Of a DNA stretch of 62,040 nucleotides, positions 1 to 8,891 are shown one piece after another; within the stretch, counting starts at the first letter, position 1, and every line of letters starts with the position of its first letter. The translations under genes and the position numbers were made by a program. Source of the stretch: Acidimicrobiales bacterium (GTDB lineage: Bacteria > Actinomycetota > Acidimicrobiia > Acidimicrobiales > Ilumatobacteraceae); NCBI GenBank assembly GCA_030832455.1, contig JAURJB010000003.1, positions 1-62,040 on the forward strand, written 5' to 3'. The notes under the pieces are model-generated. The model was given only the letters and a program-made list of their open reading frames with translations. It did no database searches and was not told the origin of the DNA.

Positions 1-1190
1 ATGACATCGCACTTTTCGTAGGCGGCAGCGAAATCGTTAGCAATGAGGCGACGAACCTTCAACGCCTTGCCGTAATACGCATCAAAGTATCCAGCTGACA
101 GCGCGTAAGTTCCGAGCATGATGCGACGCTTTACTTCTGCACCAAAACCTGCAGCGCGTGTTGCGCCATACATCGAATGCAAGTCGGTGGTTTCGACACG
201 CATTCCGTAACGCACGCCGTCGTAACGCGCCAGGTTGCTGCTGGCTTCCGCAGGAGCAACCAGGTAGTACGCGGTTAAGCAATACGACAACGATGGCAAC
301 GCGATATCGACAATGGTTGCGCCTGCTGCCTGCAGTGCTACATACGCGGCATCCATTCGGGCAAGAACCTCGGGCTCACATCCGTCGGGCATGTCGGCAA
401 GACGACCAATGCGCATACCTTTCACGCCTTGACCAAGCACGCTGGTAAGCGAAGGCGTTGGCTGCGGCAATGAAGTGGAATCGAGCGGGTCGTGGCCACC
501 AATGACTTCCATCATCAATGCAGCATCAGCGACCGTGTGCGTGAATGGACCAACTTGGTCAAGGCTGCTCGCAAACGCAACGATTCCTTGACGGCTGACA
601 AGTCCATACGTTGGCTTCACACCAACAAGACCACACAACGATGCTGGCTGGCGAATACTTCCACCAGTATCTGAACCCAAACTTGCTGCCGCAAAGCCAG
701 CAGCAACTGCTGCAGCGCTTCCGCCACTCGAGCCACCTGGCACGCGCGATGTGTCGAGTGGATTCTTTGTTGGACCAAACGCCGAGTTTTCGGTGCTTGA
801 ACCCATTGCAAATTCGTCAAGATTGGTTTTGCCGACCATGACTGCACCGGCTTGTTGCAACCGTGTGACCACCGTTGCGTCGTATGGCGGTTTCCAACCC
901 TCAAGAATCTTTGACGAACACGTGGTTTCAATACCACGCGTGCACATGTTGTCTTTCAGCGCAATCGGTACGCCTGCAAGCGGGCCTAGCTTTTTGCCGG
1001 CTTTGATATCGGCATCAACTTGTTGAGCAGTAGCGCGTGCTTGTTCGGTGGTTACCAAGTTGAACGCGTGAATGTCATGTTCACGTTCGTTGATGCGCGC
1101 AAGATGTTGATCTAATACTTCCACTGCAGTAGTGGTACCCGAAGCGATATCACGAGCGATATCGACAACTGTTGCGAAATGTTGTGTCAT
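1..1190 (-). CDS. gatA: Glutamyl-tRNA(Gln)/Asp-tRNA(Asn) amidotransferase subunit A (3' end off window)
   Basis: This is the amidase subunit of GatCAB, which releases ammonia from glutamine to convert mischarged Glu-tRNA(Gln) or Asp-tRNA(Asn). The gene runs off the left edge, so about 396 N-terminal residues are visible and the C-terminus is missing. My translation reads [15 protein letters not shown] and then shows the amidase-signature triad: Lys in 'PIALKDNM', the cis-Ser in 'GSDTGGS' and the nucleophile Ser region in '[10 protein letters not shown]'. The ATG overlaps the gatC stop by one base (TAATG), so the two are translationally coupled. The ORF track omits it only because no stop codon lies in the window. 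Confidence 0.96.
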   Translation of the reverse strand, partial: MTQHFATVVDIARDIASGTTTAVEVLDQHLARINEREHDIHAFNLVTTEQARATAQQVDADIKAGKKLGPLAGVPIALKDNMCTRGIETTCSSKILEGWKPPYDATVVTRLQQAGAVMVGKTNLDEFAMGSSTENSAFGPTKNPLDTSRVPGGSSGGSAAAVAAGFAAASLGSDTGGSIRQPASLCGLVGVKPTYGLVSRQGIVAFASSLDQVGPFTHTVADAALMMEVIGGHDPLDSTSLPQPTPSLTSVLGQGVKGMRIGRLADMPDGCEPEVLARMDAAYVALQAAGATIVDIALPSLSYCLTAYYLVAPAEASSNLARYDGVRYGMRVETTDLHSMYGATRAAGFGAEVKRRIMLGTYALSAGYFDAYYGKALKVRRLIANDFAAAYEKCDV

Positions 1191-1519
1191 TACTGCTCAC
1201 CCAGCCCAGATGAAGGCGGCACTCTGAATCGACCATCTTCTGCTGCAGGTGCAGCGGCCAACACTTCATCGCGGTCAAGACCCGCAACGACCACATCTTC
1301 ACGAAACACATTCTTCAATGGAAACGGCTGAGCAAGCGGAGCCACATTGGAAAGATCGAGCTTGTCGATGTCGGCAAAGTGATCCAGCATCCCCGAAAGT
1401 TGACTGGTCATCAGCTCAAGTTCGGCTTCGCTCAGCTGCAAACTTGCCAACTTGGCAACCTTGGCAACCACTTCAGAAGTGATTCGTGCTGGGTTTGAAC
1501 CTGTCGGCTGGGTGCTCAC
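1190..1519 (-). CDS. gatC: Asp/Glu-tRNA amidotransferase subunit C
   Basis: This 109-aa small subunit wraps around GatA and stabilises the GatA/GatB interface. It has the standard layout: an N-terminal helix region '[20 protein letters not shown]', a central '[21 protein letters not shown]', and the C-terminal '[18 protein letters not shown]....GRFRVPP' that is near-invariant in the family. The start is GTG. It lies 18 bases downstream of lgt and overlaps gatA by one base. gatB is not in the window. Confidence 0.96.
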   Translation of the reverse strand: MSTQPTGSNPARITSEVVAKVAKLASLQLSEAELELMTSQLSGMLDHFADIDKLDLSNVAPLAQPFPLKNVFREDVVVAGLDRDEVLAAAPAAEDGRFRVPPSSGLGEQ

Positions 1520-1537
1520 AACCCTTAATGCTATTGG

Positions 1538-2344
1538 TTAAGCGGGCAATTCTGATTGGGTTCGTTGCAGTTTAAGCAGCACGCCAACTGATACGGCAAA
1601 GACTGCAATCGATACCCACTGATTCAGCCTCAAACCACCTGCAGAGTTCGCCGGATCGATTCGTAAGCCTTCGTTGAAAAAACGAAACAACGTGTATCCC
1701 GCTGTGTAATACAAAAACAGGTAACCCGGTCGACGAACCCTTTTGTCTATCAGGAGCAAAAATCCTGCAAGTGCAAGACACCACAATGACTCATACAAAA
1801 ATGTTGGATGAAACAATGTGCCAATTGGATATCCCGCTTCCTTCGTGTGAAAGTCGGAAACCTCTAATCCCCACGGCAAGGTCGTTGGTCGACCAAACAG
1901 TTCTTGATTGAACCAATTGCCCCAACGACCGATGCTTTGTGCAAGGGGAAGCGCTGGCGCAACACAAGTCAACAATTCAGTTGCCGAAATTCCGCGGCGC
2001 TTGCCCTCCCAAAGTCCAACAACAACGCCGACTGCGATGCCACCCCAAATTCCCAATCCACCCTTCCAAATTTGAATGATGCGTTCGGGATGATCACGAA
2101 ACAGTTGCCAATCAGTAATCACGTGATACAAACGAGCACCAATCACACCTGCAGGCACACCCCACAGCGCTATCGCACTCATATCGTCACGTGTTCCTGT
2201 GCCTCTTTTGTCTAAACGACGACCAGCAAGTGATACTGCTGCAATCACGCCAAGAGCAATCATGGCTCCATATGCATTCAGGCTTATTGGGCCAAGATCG
2301 AGTGCGCCGCTACTTGGGCTTGGAATCGATGCAAGCAACATCAC
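1538..2344 (-). CDS. lgt: Prolipoprotein diacylglyceryl transferase
   Basis: Lgt is an integral membrane enzyme that moves diacylglycerol from phosphatidylglycerol to the lipobox cysteine of prolipoproteins. The 268-aa length is normal. The diagnostic stretch 'GRWGNWFNQELFGRPT' is present, followed by 'HPTFLYESLWCLALAGFLLL' and a late 'RFFNEGLRID'; about seven hydrophobic segments are visible. The start is GTG at 2344 or the next-codon ATG at 2341. It begins directly after the hydrolase stop, suggesting co-transcription. Together with lnt further along, the window encodes two of the three lipoprotein maturation steps. Confidence 0.95.
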   Translation of the reverse strand: MMLLASIPSPSSGALDLGPISLNAYGAMIALGVIAAVSLAGRRLDKRGTGTRDDMSAIALWGVPAGVIGARLYHVITDWQLFRDHPERIIQIWKGGLGIWGGIAVGVVVGLWEGKRRGISATELLTCVAPALPLAQSIGRWGNWFNQELFGRPTTLPWGLEVSDFHTKEAGYPIGTLFHPTFLYESLWCLALAGFLLLIDKRVRRPGYLFLYYTAGYTLFRFFNEGLRIDPANSAGGLRLNQWVSIAVFAVSVGVLLKLQRTQSELPA

Positions 2345-3100
2345 CTATGCAGTCACTTTCTTTGCAAACTCAAGAGCCCGTGCATGAATTACATCTTTTT
2401 CATAGTCCTGTGTTGCAACATGAAAACTACGTTCAAGCATCACCTGCTCTGCCGTTCCTCCATATGTAATCATAAGAAACGCGCTTTCTTGTGGATTCAC
2501 TACGTGGTCATTCGTCGATGTGATGAGTAGTAATGGGATTGTGATTTCAGGATATTTTTTAGAAAGCGGTTTCAGCCCATCTGCAAATAGCGACACAGCA
2601 GCAGCAAGTGGAGTTGCGTCATACGAACTCTCTTTCACTGCCGGGTCTGCGATATCACTACCAATTGCTGGAAGTGATTTCTTTCCCATTTTTACGGCAA
2701 GTCGAGCGCCAAATAGTTTTTGGGATGAAGACTTTGTTGTCGGATTGATACACACAATTCCCGACAGATCGGCGTGGCGACTTGCCAACCACAACGTGAT
2801 TGCACCACCCATTGATAGACCAACAACTACAACTTTAGAACAACGTGTGCGCAACTGCGCCAACGCCTGCTCTGCATCACGCGTCCAATCAGCCCACCGA
2901 GTGTCCATCATTTCTTCAACAGTGGTTCCATGGCCCGCCAAGCGCGGTAGTTCTACATGAAAACCTGCGGCACCGAACACCTCGGCGACTTCGCGCATTG
3001 ATGAGGGATTGCCAGTAAAGCCATGGATCACCAAGGCCCCAACATCGCCCGATCCAACGTGTGACCAAGCCTCTGCACCTGGAATAACCGCGTGTGTCAT
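2345..3100 (-). CDS. Alpha/beta hydrolase (monoacylglycerol lipase / carboxylesterase type)
   Basis: A 251-aa serine hydrolase. The nucleophile elbow is 'VVGLSMGGAI', the acidic residue probably lies in 'TSTNDHVVNP', and the histidine in 'RSFHVATQDYEKDV'. The oxyanion strand appears early as 'ALVIHGFTGNPSSM'. This resembles the EstD/monoacylglycerol lipase group; the natural substrate cannot be read from sequence. I moved the start from the ORF-track 3166 to the ATG at 3100, because a strong GAAGGAGG sits 6-7 bases upstream of it and the longer form would run into the divergent peptidase gene. Confidence 0.85.
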   Translation of the reverse strand: MTHAVIPGAEAWSHVGSGDVGALVIHGFTGNPSSMREVAEVFGAAGFHVELPRLAGHGTTVEEMMDTRWADWTRDAEQALAQLRTRCSKVVVVGLSMGGAITLWLASRHADLSGIVCINPTTKSSSQKLFGARLAVKMGKKSLPAIGSDIADPAVKESSYDATPLAAAVSLFADGLKPLSKKYPEITIPLLLITSTNDHVVNPQESAFLMITYGGTAEQVMLERSFHVATQDYEKDVIHARALEFAKKVTA

Positions 3101-3106
3101 AGACAT

Positions 3107-3128
3107 TCCTCCTTCAAAGATGACCATA
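3107..3128 (-). promoter_or_regulatory. -10 box and ribosome binding site of the hydrolase gene
   Basis: TATGGT at 3123-3128 is followed by GAAGGAGG just before the ATG at 3100. This unit therefore has a short leader with a true Shine-Dalgarno sequence, unlike most others in the window. Confidence 0.55.
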
Positions 3129-3165
3129 GTTGACGTGGTGGTTGAATGAAGTGGTGACTTCGTCA

Positions 3166-4032
3166 ATGCGCAAAGTTGAATACTCGGCTGTCACCGCTTT
3201 CGCTCCCGTAATTGCTCTATTCCCGGTGTGGCTTGGCGCTGTTGCGTTGCTGTGGATTCCATTCACTCTGCTCTTTGATGTGCCGTTCATTCTTTTCGCA
3301 GTCGCTGTTTTTCTGTTCGGCATAGTGCTGTTTTCTCGCCCCGTGCAACGAATTGTGTTTGTTCGGATGCTCGGTGCTCGCCAACCCACCGACTTAGAAC
3401 GCGCCAACCTCACACCAGCATGGAAGACCGTCGAGCAGCGCGGATCAATACGACCCAACAGGTTCGTGCTTGCAGTTGCCGATATTGATGACATCAATGC
3501 ATTTGCATGTGGTGGTCATATGTTGGTGGTTTCTTCATTTGCCATTGAACATCTCACAGAAGATGAACTCTCAGGAGTACTCGCACACGAACTCTGCCAT
3601 CATCTTGGTGGACACACCGTTGCGCTCACCATTTCGCAATGGATGAGTTTGCCGATCCTGGGTCTTGCTCAAATTGGAATGCACGTGCGCGACATCGGTG
3701 TCAGTATCGCCAAACGACTTGAAGACGAATACCCAACGTTCAAATTGATTGGGTGGCTAGTCAATGTTGTACTTACAGGCTTGTCTCGAATCTTGCTCAT
3801 TGGATTTTTGATGGCGCAATCACTTGGCGAAATTGTCGGACGCAGCGCAGAGTTTCAAGCCGACAAACGCGCACATGCCATGGGATTTGGTCCCGAACTT
3901 CGCTACGCCCTCACACGCGTGATTAACCACACCCCAGAGACCGTGCCGACAAAGTTTTTGTCGCGTGTGCTGTTGTCACATCCTCCGGCAATTGATCGCG
4001 TGGCTCGGCTTGACGCAATGCTCAACAGGTAG
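3166..4032 (+). CDS. M48-family membrane zinc metallopeptidase (HtpX-like)
   Basis: A membrane-anchored zinc protease with its active site facing the cytoplasm, of the HtpX/Ste24 type involved in membrane protein quality control. Two hydrophobic segments open the protein ('FAPVIALFPVWLGAVALLWIPFTLLF' and 'FILFAVAVFLFGIVLF'). The zinc motif is 'LAHELCHHLGGH' (HExxH) and the third ligand glutamate lies in 'SAEFQADKRAHAMG'. The ORF track uses an upstream TTG at 3130; I prefer ATG 3166 (288 aa, MRKVEYSAV) because it matches family length. The 5' end is not certain, since no clear Shine-Dalgarno or -10 box decides it. Confidence 0.85.
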   Translation: MRKVEYSAVTAFAPVIALFPVWLGAVALLWIPFTLLFDVPFILFAVAVFLFGIVLFSRPVQRIVFVRMLGARQPTDLERANLTPAWKTVEQRGSIRPNRFVLAVADIDDINAFACGGHMLVVSSFAIEHLTEDELSGVLAHELCHHLGGHTVALTISQWMSLPILGLAQIGMHVRDIGVSIAKRLEDEYPTFKLIGWLVNVVLTGLSRILLIGFLMAQSLGEIVGRSAEFQADKRAHAMGFGPELRYALTRVINHTPETVPTKFLSRVLLSHPPAIDRVARLDAMLNR

Positions 4033-4035
4033 CGT
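4030..4035 (+). promoter_or_regulatory. -10 box of the hemE unit
   Basis: TAGCGT lies 8 bases before the hemE ATG. Its first three bases are the stop codon of the M48 peptidase gene. Confidence 0.45.
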
Positions 4036-4043
4036 GAGCATTT

Positions 4044-5087
4044 ATGTCGGCAACAAGTTCCCCCACCGCGTTTCTCCATGTTGCAACGGGGAAACCCGTT
4101 GAACACACACCGGTGTGGTTCATGCGCCAAGCAGGTCGCAGCCTTCCCGAATATCGCGCAGTACGTGGCGAAGGAAGCATCTTGGATGCAATCAAACAAC
4201 CCCGATTAGCCGCAGACATCACGCTGCAACCTGTTGCTCGATACGGCGTCGATGCCGCAGTGTTGTATAGCGACATTGTGGTTCCCGCTCATGCAGTTGG
4301 ATTTGGCATTGACGTTGCTCCTGGGACAGGCCCCGTTGCCGAACATCCATTTCGCACTGCATCCGACTTGCAACGCCTGCGACCTCTCGAACCGGAAACC
4401 GACACCCCGTACGTGCTTGAAACCGTCCGCATGCTTGCAGCCGAATTGCGTGTTCCATTACTTGCGTTTGCTGGAGCCCCATTTACCGTAGGCAGCTACC
4501 TCGTTGAAGGTAAACCGAGTCGCGACCACCTCATCACAAAACAGATGATGCGCGACGAGCCAGCGCTGTGGCATTCATTAATGCAACGCATTGCCGAACA
4601 CTCTGTTGCTTCAATTCAAAGCCAACTAGATGCTGGTGCCCGAGCATTTCAATTGTTTGATTCATGGGCCGGCACGCTCACTCGTGATGAATACCGCCTC
4701 ATGGTGCTCCCCCATTCAACTTTTGTGTTCAACCAACTCGCGCAGTCGCATCCACATGCACCAGGAATTCACTTTGGTCTCGGTTGCGATCATCTTCTTG
4801 AAATGATGAAGGAAGCCGGAGCAAACATCGTCGGACTCGACTGGCGAACATCAATCAGTGATGCACGCCGCCGTCTTGGCGCCGACACCATCGTGCAAGG
4901 AAACCTCAATCCCGAGCTCGTACTAGGCGATATCGCCACTGCACTTGCAGGAACCGATGCAGTGCTTGCTGATAACGGCGGACATCCTGGTCACATTTTC
5001 AATCTCGGACATGGTGTTCAGCCACTAACGAACCCCGACGTGCTCGCTGCAATTGTTGAACACGTACACAACAACACGAAACGGTAA
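4044..5087 (+). CDS. hemE: Uroporphyrinogen decarboxylase
   Basis: HemE decarboxylates the four acetate side chains of uroporphyrinogen III to give coproporphyrinogen III. The 347-aa protein has the hallmark 'PVWFMRQAGRSLPEYR' near the N-terminus, 'YSDIVVPAHAVGFGID' carrying the catalytic Asp, 'GAPFTVGSYLVEG' with the substrate-binding Tyr, and 'NLGHGVQPLTNPD' with the C-terminal His. It is the first gene of hemE-hemH-hemG/Y, and hemH starts 4 bases after its stop. Confidence 0.97.
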   Translation: MSATSSPTAFLHVATGKPVEHTPVWFMRQAGRSLPEYRAVRGEGSILDAIKQPRLAADITLQPVARYGVDAAVLYSDIVVPAHAVGFGIDVAPGTGPVAEHPFRTASDLQRLRPLEPETDTPYVLETVRMLAAELRVPLLAFAGAPFTVGSYLVEGKPSRDHLITKQMMRDEPALWHSLMQRIAEHSVASIQSQLDAGARAFQLFDSWAGTLTRDEYRLMVLPHSTFVFNQLAQSHPHAPGIHFGLGCDHLLEMMKEAGANIVGLDWRTSISDARRRLGADTIVQGNLNPELVLGDIATALAGTDAVLADNGGHPGHIFNLGHGVQPLTNPDVLAAIVEHVHNNTKR

Positions 5088-5091
5088 CTAC

Positions 5092-6012
5092 ATGAACAAC
5101 ACAACCGCAGTGCTTTTGATGGCATACGGAACACCTCGCAGCACCGAAGAGATTCTTCCTTATTACACCGATATTCGTCGAGGCCGAGTGCCAACCGATG
5201 AACAACTCGCCGACCTCACCGCTCGATATGACGCAATCGGAGGAATCTCTCCGCTTGCAGCACGAACCGAAGCACAACGCGATGCCCTGCAACATGCACT
5301 CAATGAGCGCTCACCAGGAGAGTTTCATGTGCAACTCGGACTCAAGCATGCTCACCCAATGATTGAAGAAACAGTCAACGACATTGCGCAACAGGGCATC
5401 AAGAAAATCATTGCGATCGTGCTTGCGCCACACTTTTCTTCGTACTCAATTGGTCAATACGTTGGTCGGGCTACAGCAGCTGCCGAGCCACACAACATTG
5501 AGGTAATCGGCATCGAATCGTGGGCTACTGAACCTGCATTCGTCAACTTTCTTGCATCCGACATGGCCGCAAAGAAAGCTCAATTGCCAGCACGCACCCG
5601 TGTGTTGTTTACCGCCCACTCGTTGCCGCAGCGCATTATTGACGGTGGAGACCCATACCCGCATGAACTGCACGCCACCGCAACGGCAGTAGCGAACAGC
5701 ATTGGTTTACGCGAGGGTGAAGATTGGGCAATTGCATGGCAGTCAGCCGGACGAACTCCTGAGCCATGGATTGGGCCCGACATTCTTGATGTCATTGACG
5801 ACATTGCTGCAAAAAAGCAAGCAGATGCCGTTCTTGTTAGTGCGTGTGGGTTCGTTGCCGATCACCTTGAGGTGTTGTACGACTTAGACATTGAGGCACA
5901 ACATCGCGCGGATAGTCATGGTCTTGCATTTGCACGAACAGCGTGCGTCAATGACAATCCGCTCGTGATGGCTGCTCTTGCCGATCGAGTCATTGCTGCA
6001 TCGGCTACATGA
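5092..6012 (+). CDS. hemH: Ferrochelatase, probably coproporphyrin-type (CpfC)
   Basis: It inserts Fe(II) into a porphyrin. The 306-aa protein is of the short soluble gram-positive kind. The N-terminal 'LLMAYGTPRS', with the Tyr that ligates iron in Bacillus CpfC, and 'RYDAIGGISPLAART' are both strongly CpfC-like. The catalytic His lies in 'LFTAHSLPQRI' and the acidic partner near 'GFVADHLEVLYDLD'. No C-terminal Cys cluster for a [2Fe-2S] centre is visible, unlike mycobacterial HemH. I set the start at ATG 5092, 4 bases after the hemE stop; the ORF-track start at 5053 lies inside hemE. The neighbouring HemY-type oxidase suggests the coproporphyrin-dependent branch. Confidence 0.95.
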   Translation: MNNTTAVLLMAYGTPRSTEEILPYYTDIRRGRVPTDEQLADLTARYDAIGGISPLAARTEAQRDALQHALNERSPGEFHVQLGLKHAHPMIEETVNDIAQQGIKKIIAIVLAPHFSSYSIGQYVGRATAAAEPHNIEVIGIESWATEPAFVNFLASDMAAKKAQLPARTRVLFTAHSLPQRIIDGGDPYPHELHATATAVANSIGLREGEDWAIAWQSAGRTPEPWIGPDILDVIDDIAAKKQADAVLVSACGFVADHLEVLYDLDIEAQHRADSHGLAFARTACVNDNPLVMAALADRVIAASAT

Positions 6013-7394
6013 TCGACAAGCATGTCGTTGTTATTGGGGCCGGAATCACCGGACTCAGTGCGGCACTTCGTTTGTTGCGTGAACCACACCCACCGCGAGT
6101 CACCATCTTTGAGGCACACGACCGCATTGGCGGTGTAATTCATGCATCTCCATTTGCCGGCATTGCAGCACTTGATGAATCTGCCGATGCGTTTCTTACC
6201 CGCACCCCTGCAGCGATTGAGTTGGCCAAAGACGTTGGCCTAGAACATGTACTCACTTCACCGGCAACCGGTGAGGCATACATCTGGCAAGGAACGCTGC
6301 AACCCATTCCGCACGGAACCATGCTCGGTGTTCCCGGTTCTGTTCGATCTGCGTGGTCAACACCTATCTTGAGCACGTCGGGAAAATTTCGTGCATCACT
6401 TGAGCCTTTGCTTCCGCAACGCATCGGCAGAAACACCGACAACCTCGGCGCTGCAATTCGTGCTCGCTGTGGCAACCAAGTGCTTGAACGGATTGTCGAT
6501 CCCCTTGTTGGCAGCATCTATGCAACCGACACCGACGCGTTCAGTGTGAAAGGCATGCCCCAGATTGCCGATTTACTTGCACAACCACGAAGCTTGATGA
6601 GTTCAGTTCGCGATGCGCTCGCAAAGCGCACATCAACTGGACCAATCTTTGCCGCCCCTCTTACGGGCATGCATTCGTTTGCGACAGCAATTGCTGATCA
6701 CATCACACAACTCGGGGGTGTCATCGAACTCTCGTCACCTGTCCGCGCAATCGAACAACCAAAACGAGGTCAGTACTTTGTACAAACCGATGACGGCACC
6801 GTGTTGTGCGATGCGGTCATCATGGCATCGCCTGCCCGACATAGTGCCGAACTAGTTCGCACCCTCAGCACAGAAGCCACCACGTATTTGGCTGCGCGTG
6901 AACATGCTTCAGTTATCATGATTGCGCTCACTGTTCCACGAAATCAGTGGCCCCAGCATCTCACGGGAAGCGGATACCTCGTTCCCAAACCAAACCAAAC
7001 CGCAGTCACAGCGGTGTCGTTTGCTTCCAACAAATGGTCACATGTCCAGACACCAGACAATTCGATGGTGTTGCGTATTTCGCTTGGCCGAGACGGCTTG
7101 CCCATGCATCATCTTGATGATGATGCGTTGCTCAAACTTGCTCTTGCCGATGTGTATTGGCAAACGGGTGTCGACATCGTCCCAAGTAATGTCCGCATCA
7201 CTCGCTGGGTGGAGTCATTTCCTCAATATCGACCTGGCCATTTCGATGCAGTCGACCGACTTGAGCATGTCCTTGACGCAGCCGCACCGGGTGTGGTGTT
7301 TGCAGGTGCCAGCTATCGCGGGATCGGTATCCCCTCGTGCATTACCGATGCACACCGCTCGGCGGCACGCGTTCTTGCCAAGATTGACGCATGA
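6009..7394 (+). CDS. hemY: Coproporphyrinogen III / protoporphyrinogen IX oxidase, FAD-dependent (HemY/CgoX)
   Basis: This FAD flavoenzyme removes six hydrogens from a porphyrinogen using oxygen. The 461-aa protein opens with the dinucleotide-binding 'VVVIGAGITGLSAALRLL' and 'VTIFEAHDRIGG'. The C-terminal FAD segment is 'GVVFAGASYRGIGIPSCITDA', where HemY proteins carry GxGIPxCI. In gram-positive bacteria this family acts on coproporphyrinogen before ferrochelatase, which fits the neighbouring CpfC-like hemH. No hemQ/chdC gene is in the window. It overlaps hemH and lnt by 4 bases each (ATGA), so these three genes must share a transcript. Confidence 0.94.
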   Translation: MIDKHVVVIGAGITGLSAALRLLREPHPPRVTIFEAHDRIGGVIHASPFAGIAALDESADAFLTRTPAAIELAKDVGLEHVLTSPATGEAYIWQGTLQPIPHGTMLGVPGSVRSAWSTPILSTSGKFRASLEPLLPQRIGRNTDNLGAAIRARCGNQVLERIVDPLVGSIYATDTDAFSVKGMPQIADLLAQPRSLMSSVRDALAKRTSTGPIFAAPLTGMHSFATAIADHITQLGGVIELSSPVRAIEQPKRGQYFVQTDDGTVLCDAVIMASPARHSAELVRTLSTEATTYLAAREHASVIMIALTVPRNQWPQHLTGSGYLVPKPNQTAVTAVSFASNKWSHVQTPDNSMVLRISLGRDGLPMHHLDDDALLKLALADVYWQTGVDIVPSNVRITRWVESFPQYRPGHFDAVDRLEHVLDAAAPGVVFAGASYRGIGIPSCITDAHRSAARVLAKIDA

Positions 7395-8854
7395 TTCCTC
7401 GCAGTAATCGCGCGCGTTACTTCGCCTCGCTTGGCGCAGGCGCACTGGTGGCGTTCAGCCTGCCGCCGTGGGGTTGGTGGCCTCTTGCATTGATTGGTGT
7501 TGCAGTGTTTGCTCGGCTCACCATGAAGGTTGTCACGCGTTCGCGTACACAGTTTTGGCTTGGCACAGCGTTTGCCTTTGGGTGGTTTGCGCCGGGAATG
7601 TGTTGGATGTGGTTTCTCACACCACCCGGATATGTGATTGCGGTCATTTTGTTTGCGTCGTTTCATGGTGTTGCATCAGTGATTGGCTCTCGCAGCATGT
7701 ATCCGATCGTTGCCCTTCCTCTTGCACATGTACTCGCAGAAACCATCCGATTTTCATTTCCATTCGGTGGAGTTCCACTTGCATCGCTGGCAATTTCGCA
7801 ATCTGGCTCACCACTCGTCGGAGTCGTTCGCATCGGTGGACCACTGCTTCTCAGTTGGGTTGTTTTGCAATTAGGTTTTTCGCTTTCACAAATTGTCGTC
7901 GCACCAAAACGAATCCACCTTGCAACCGGTATCACACTCGTTGCGCTCGCAATCGGCGTTTCACACATCGTTCCGCGCGGTAGCGACACCAGCGAGACAC
8001 GCAATGTCGCCGCCGTACAAGGTGGTGGCCCACAAGGCACATTAGCGATCAACACAAATTCTCGAGATGTCGTTGATCGTCATCTTGCTGCCACTCGCCA
8101 AATCATGGCAACCGATCTCGACATGGTGATCTGGCCAGAAAACGTGATCGATGTCGATAATTTCTACGACAGCAAAGAACGCATTGAGGTCGCCGAACAA
8201 GCAGCAAGGCTCAATGCCCAATTCGTTGTGGGAATCACCGAGGATCTCAACAGGCAGTACTTCACTAACGCCCAAGTAGTCGTCAATGAAGATGGCACGT
8301 TGGGCGACCGTTACGACAAAGTTCGACGCGTGCCCTTTGGAGAGTTTGTTCCACTACGCGGCTTGCTCGAAACACTCGGCGCTCCTGTTGATCGCATCCC
8401 GCGTGATGCGCTTGCGGGGTCAGACGTCGCACAACTGCGCGTTGCCGACACAACTATTGGAGTCGCCATCTCATGGGAAGTGTTCTTCAGCGGTCGTGCA
8501 AACGAGGGAGTCGAAGCGGGTGGTTCGATGCTTGTCAATCCAACGAATGGCTCGAGCTACACAGGAACTATTTTGCAGTCGCAACAAGTTGCATCATCGC
8601 GTCTGCGTGCAATAGAAAATGGACGCTGGTTGGTGCAGATCTCGCCAACAGGATTTTCTGCATTCGTTTCACCTACTGGAAAGGTCTATGACCGCACCGG
8701 TGTCAGCGAACAACGTGTACTGATTCGTGAAATTCCGCTCCGCACTGGCCGAACCATATATTCCAATCTCGGTGACCTTCCCTTCATCATGGTGATGGTG
8801 GCAACGCTTGGTTCGCTGGTATTTCTTGGCCGGAAACACAACTCCCTCACGTAA
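7391..8854 (+). CDS. lnt: Apolipoprotein N-acyltransferase with Ser in the nucleophile position
   Basis: Lnt adds the third acyl chain to the N-terminal Cys of lipoproteins in the membrane. The 487-aa protein has about six N-terminal hydrophobic segments, a nitrilase-like domain, and a last hydrophobic helix near residues 465-482. Glu250 in 'VIWPENVI' and Lys310 in 'YDKVRRVPFGEFVP' match two members of the Glu-Lys-Cys triad. The third motif reads 'GVAISWEVFF', putting Ser361 (codon TCA at 8471) where the family normally has Cys in 'C(Y/F/W)E'. The enzyme may be altered or inactive, or this may be a clade trait. It is translationally coupled to hemY. Confidence 0.88.
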   Translation: MIPRSNRARYFASLGAGALVAFSLPPWGWWPLALIGVAVFARLTMKVVTRSRTQFWLGTAFAFGWFAPGMCWMWFLTPPGYVIAVILFASFHGVASVIGSRSMYPIVALPLAHVLAETIRFSFPFGGVPLASLAISQSGSPLVGVVRIGGPLLLSWVVLQLGFSLSQIVVAPKRIHLATGITLVALAIGVSHIVPRGSDTSETRNVAAVQGGGPQGTLAINTNSRDVVDRHLAATRQIMATDLDMVIWPENVIDVDNFYDSKERIEVAEQAARLNAQFVVGITEDLNRQYFTNAQVVVNEDGTLGDRYDKVRRVPFGEFVPLRGLLETLGAPVDRIPRDALAGSDVAQLRVADTTIGVAISWEVFFSGRANEGVEAGGSMLVNPTNGSSYTGTILQSQQVASSRLRAIENGRWLVQISPTGFSAFVSPTGKVYDRTGVSEQRVLIREIPLRTGRTIYSNLGDLPFIMVMVATLGSLVFLGRKHNSLT

Positions 8855-8876
8855 GCCGTCGAAAGTTACTCGCAGG

Positions 8877-8882
8877 TAGGCT
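8877..8882 (+). promoter_or_regulatory. -10 box of the glycosyltransferase unit
   Basis: TAGGCT lies 9 bases before the ATG at 8892, with no Shine-Dalgarno sequence. Confidence 0.45.
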
Positions 8883-8891
8883 GAAATCCTT

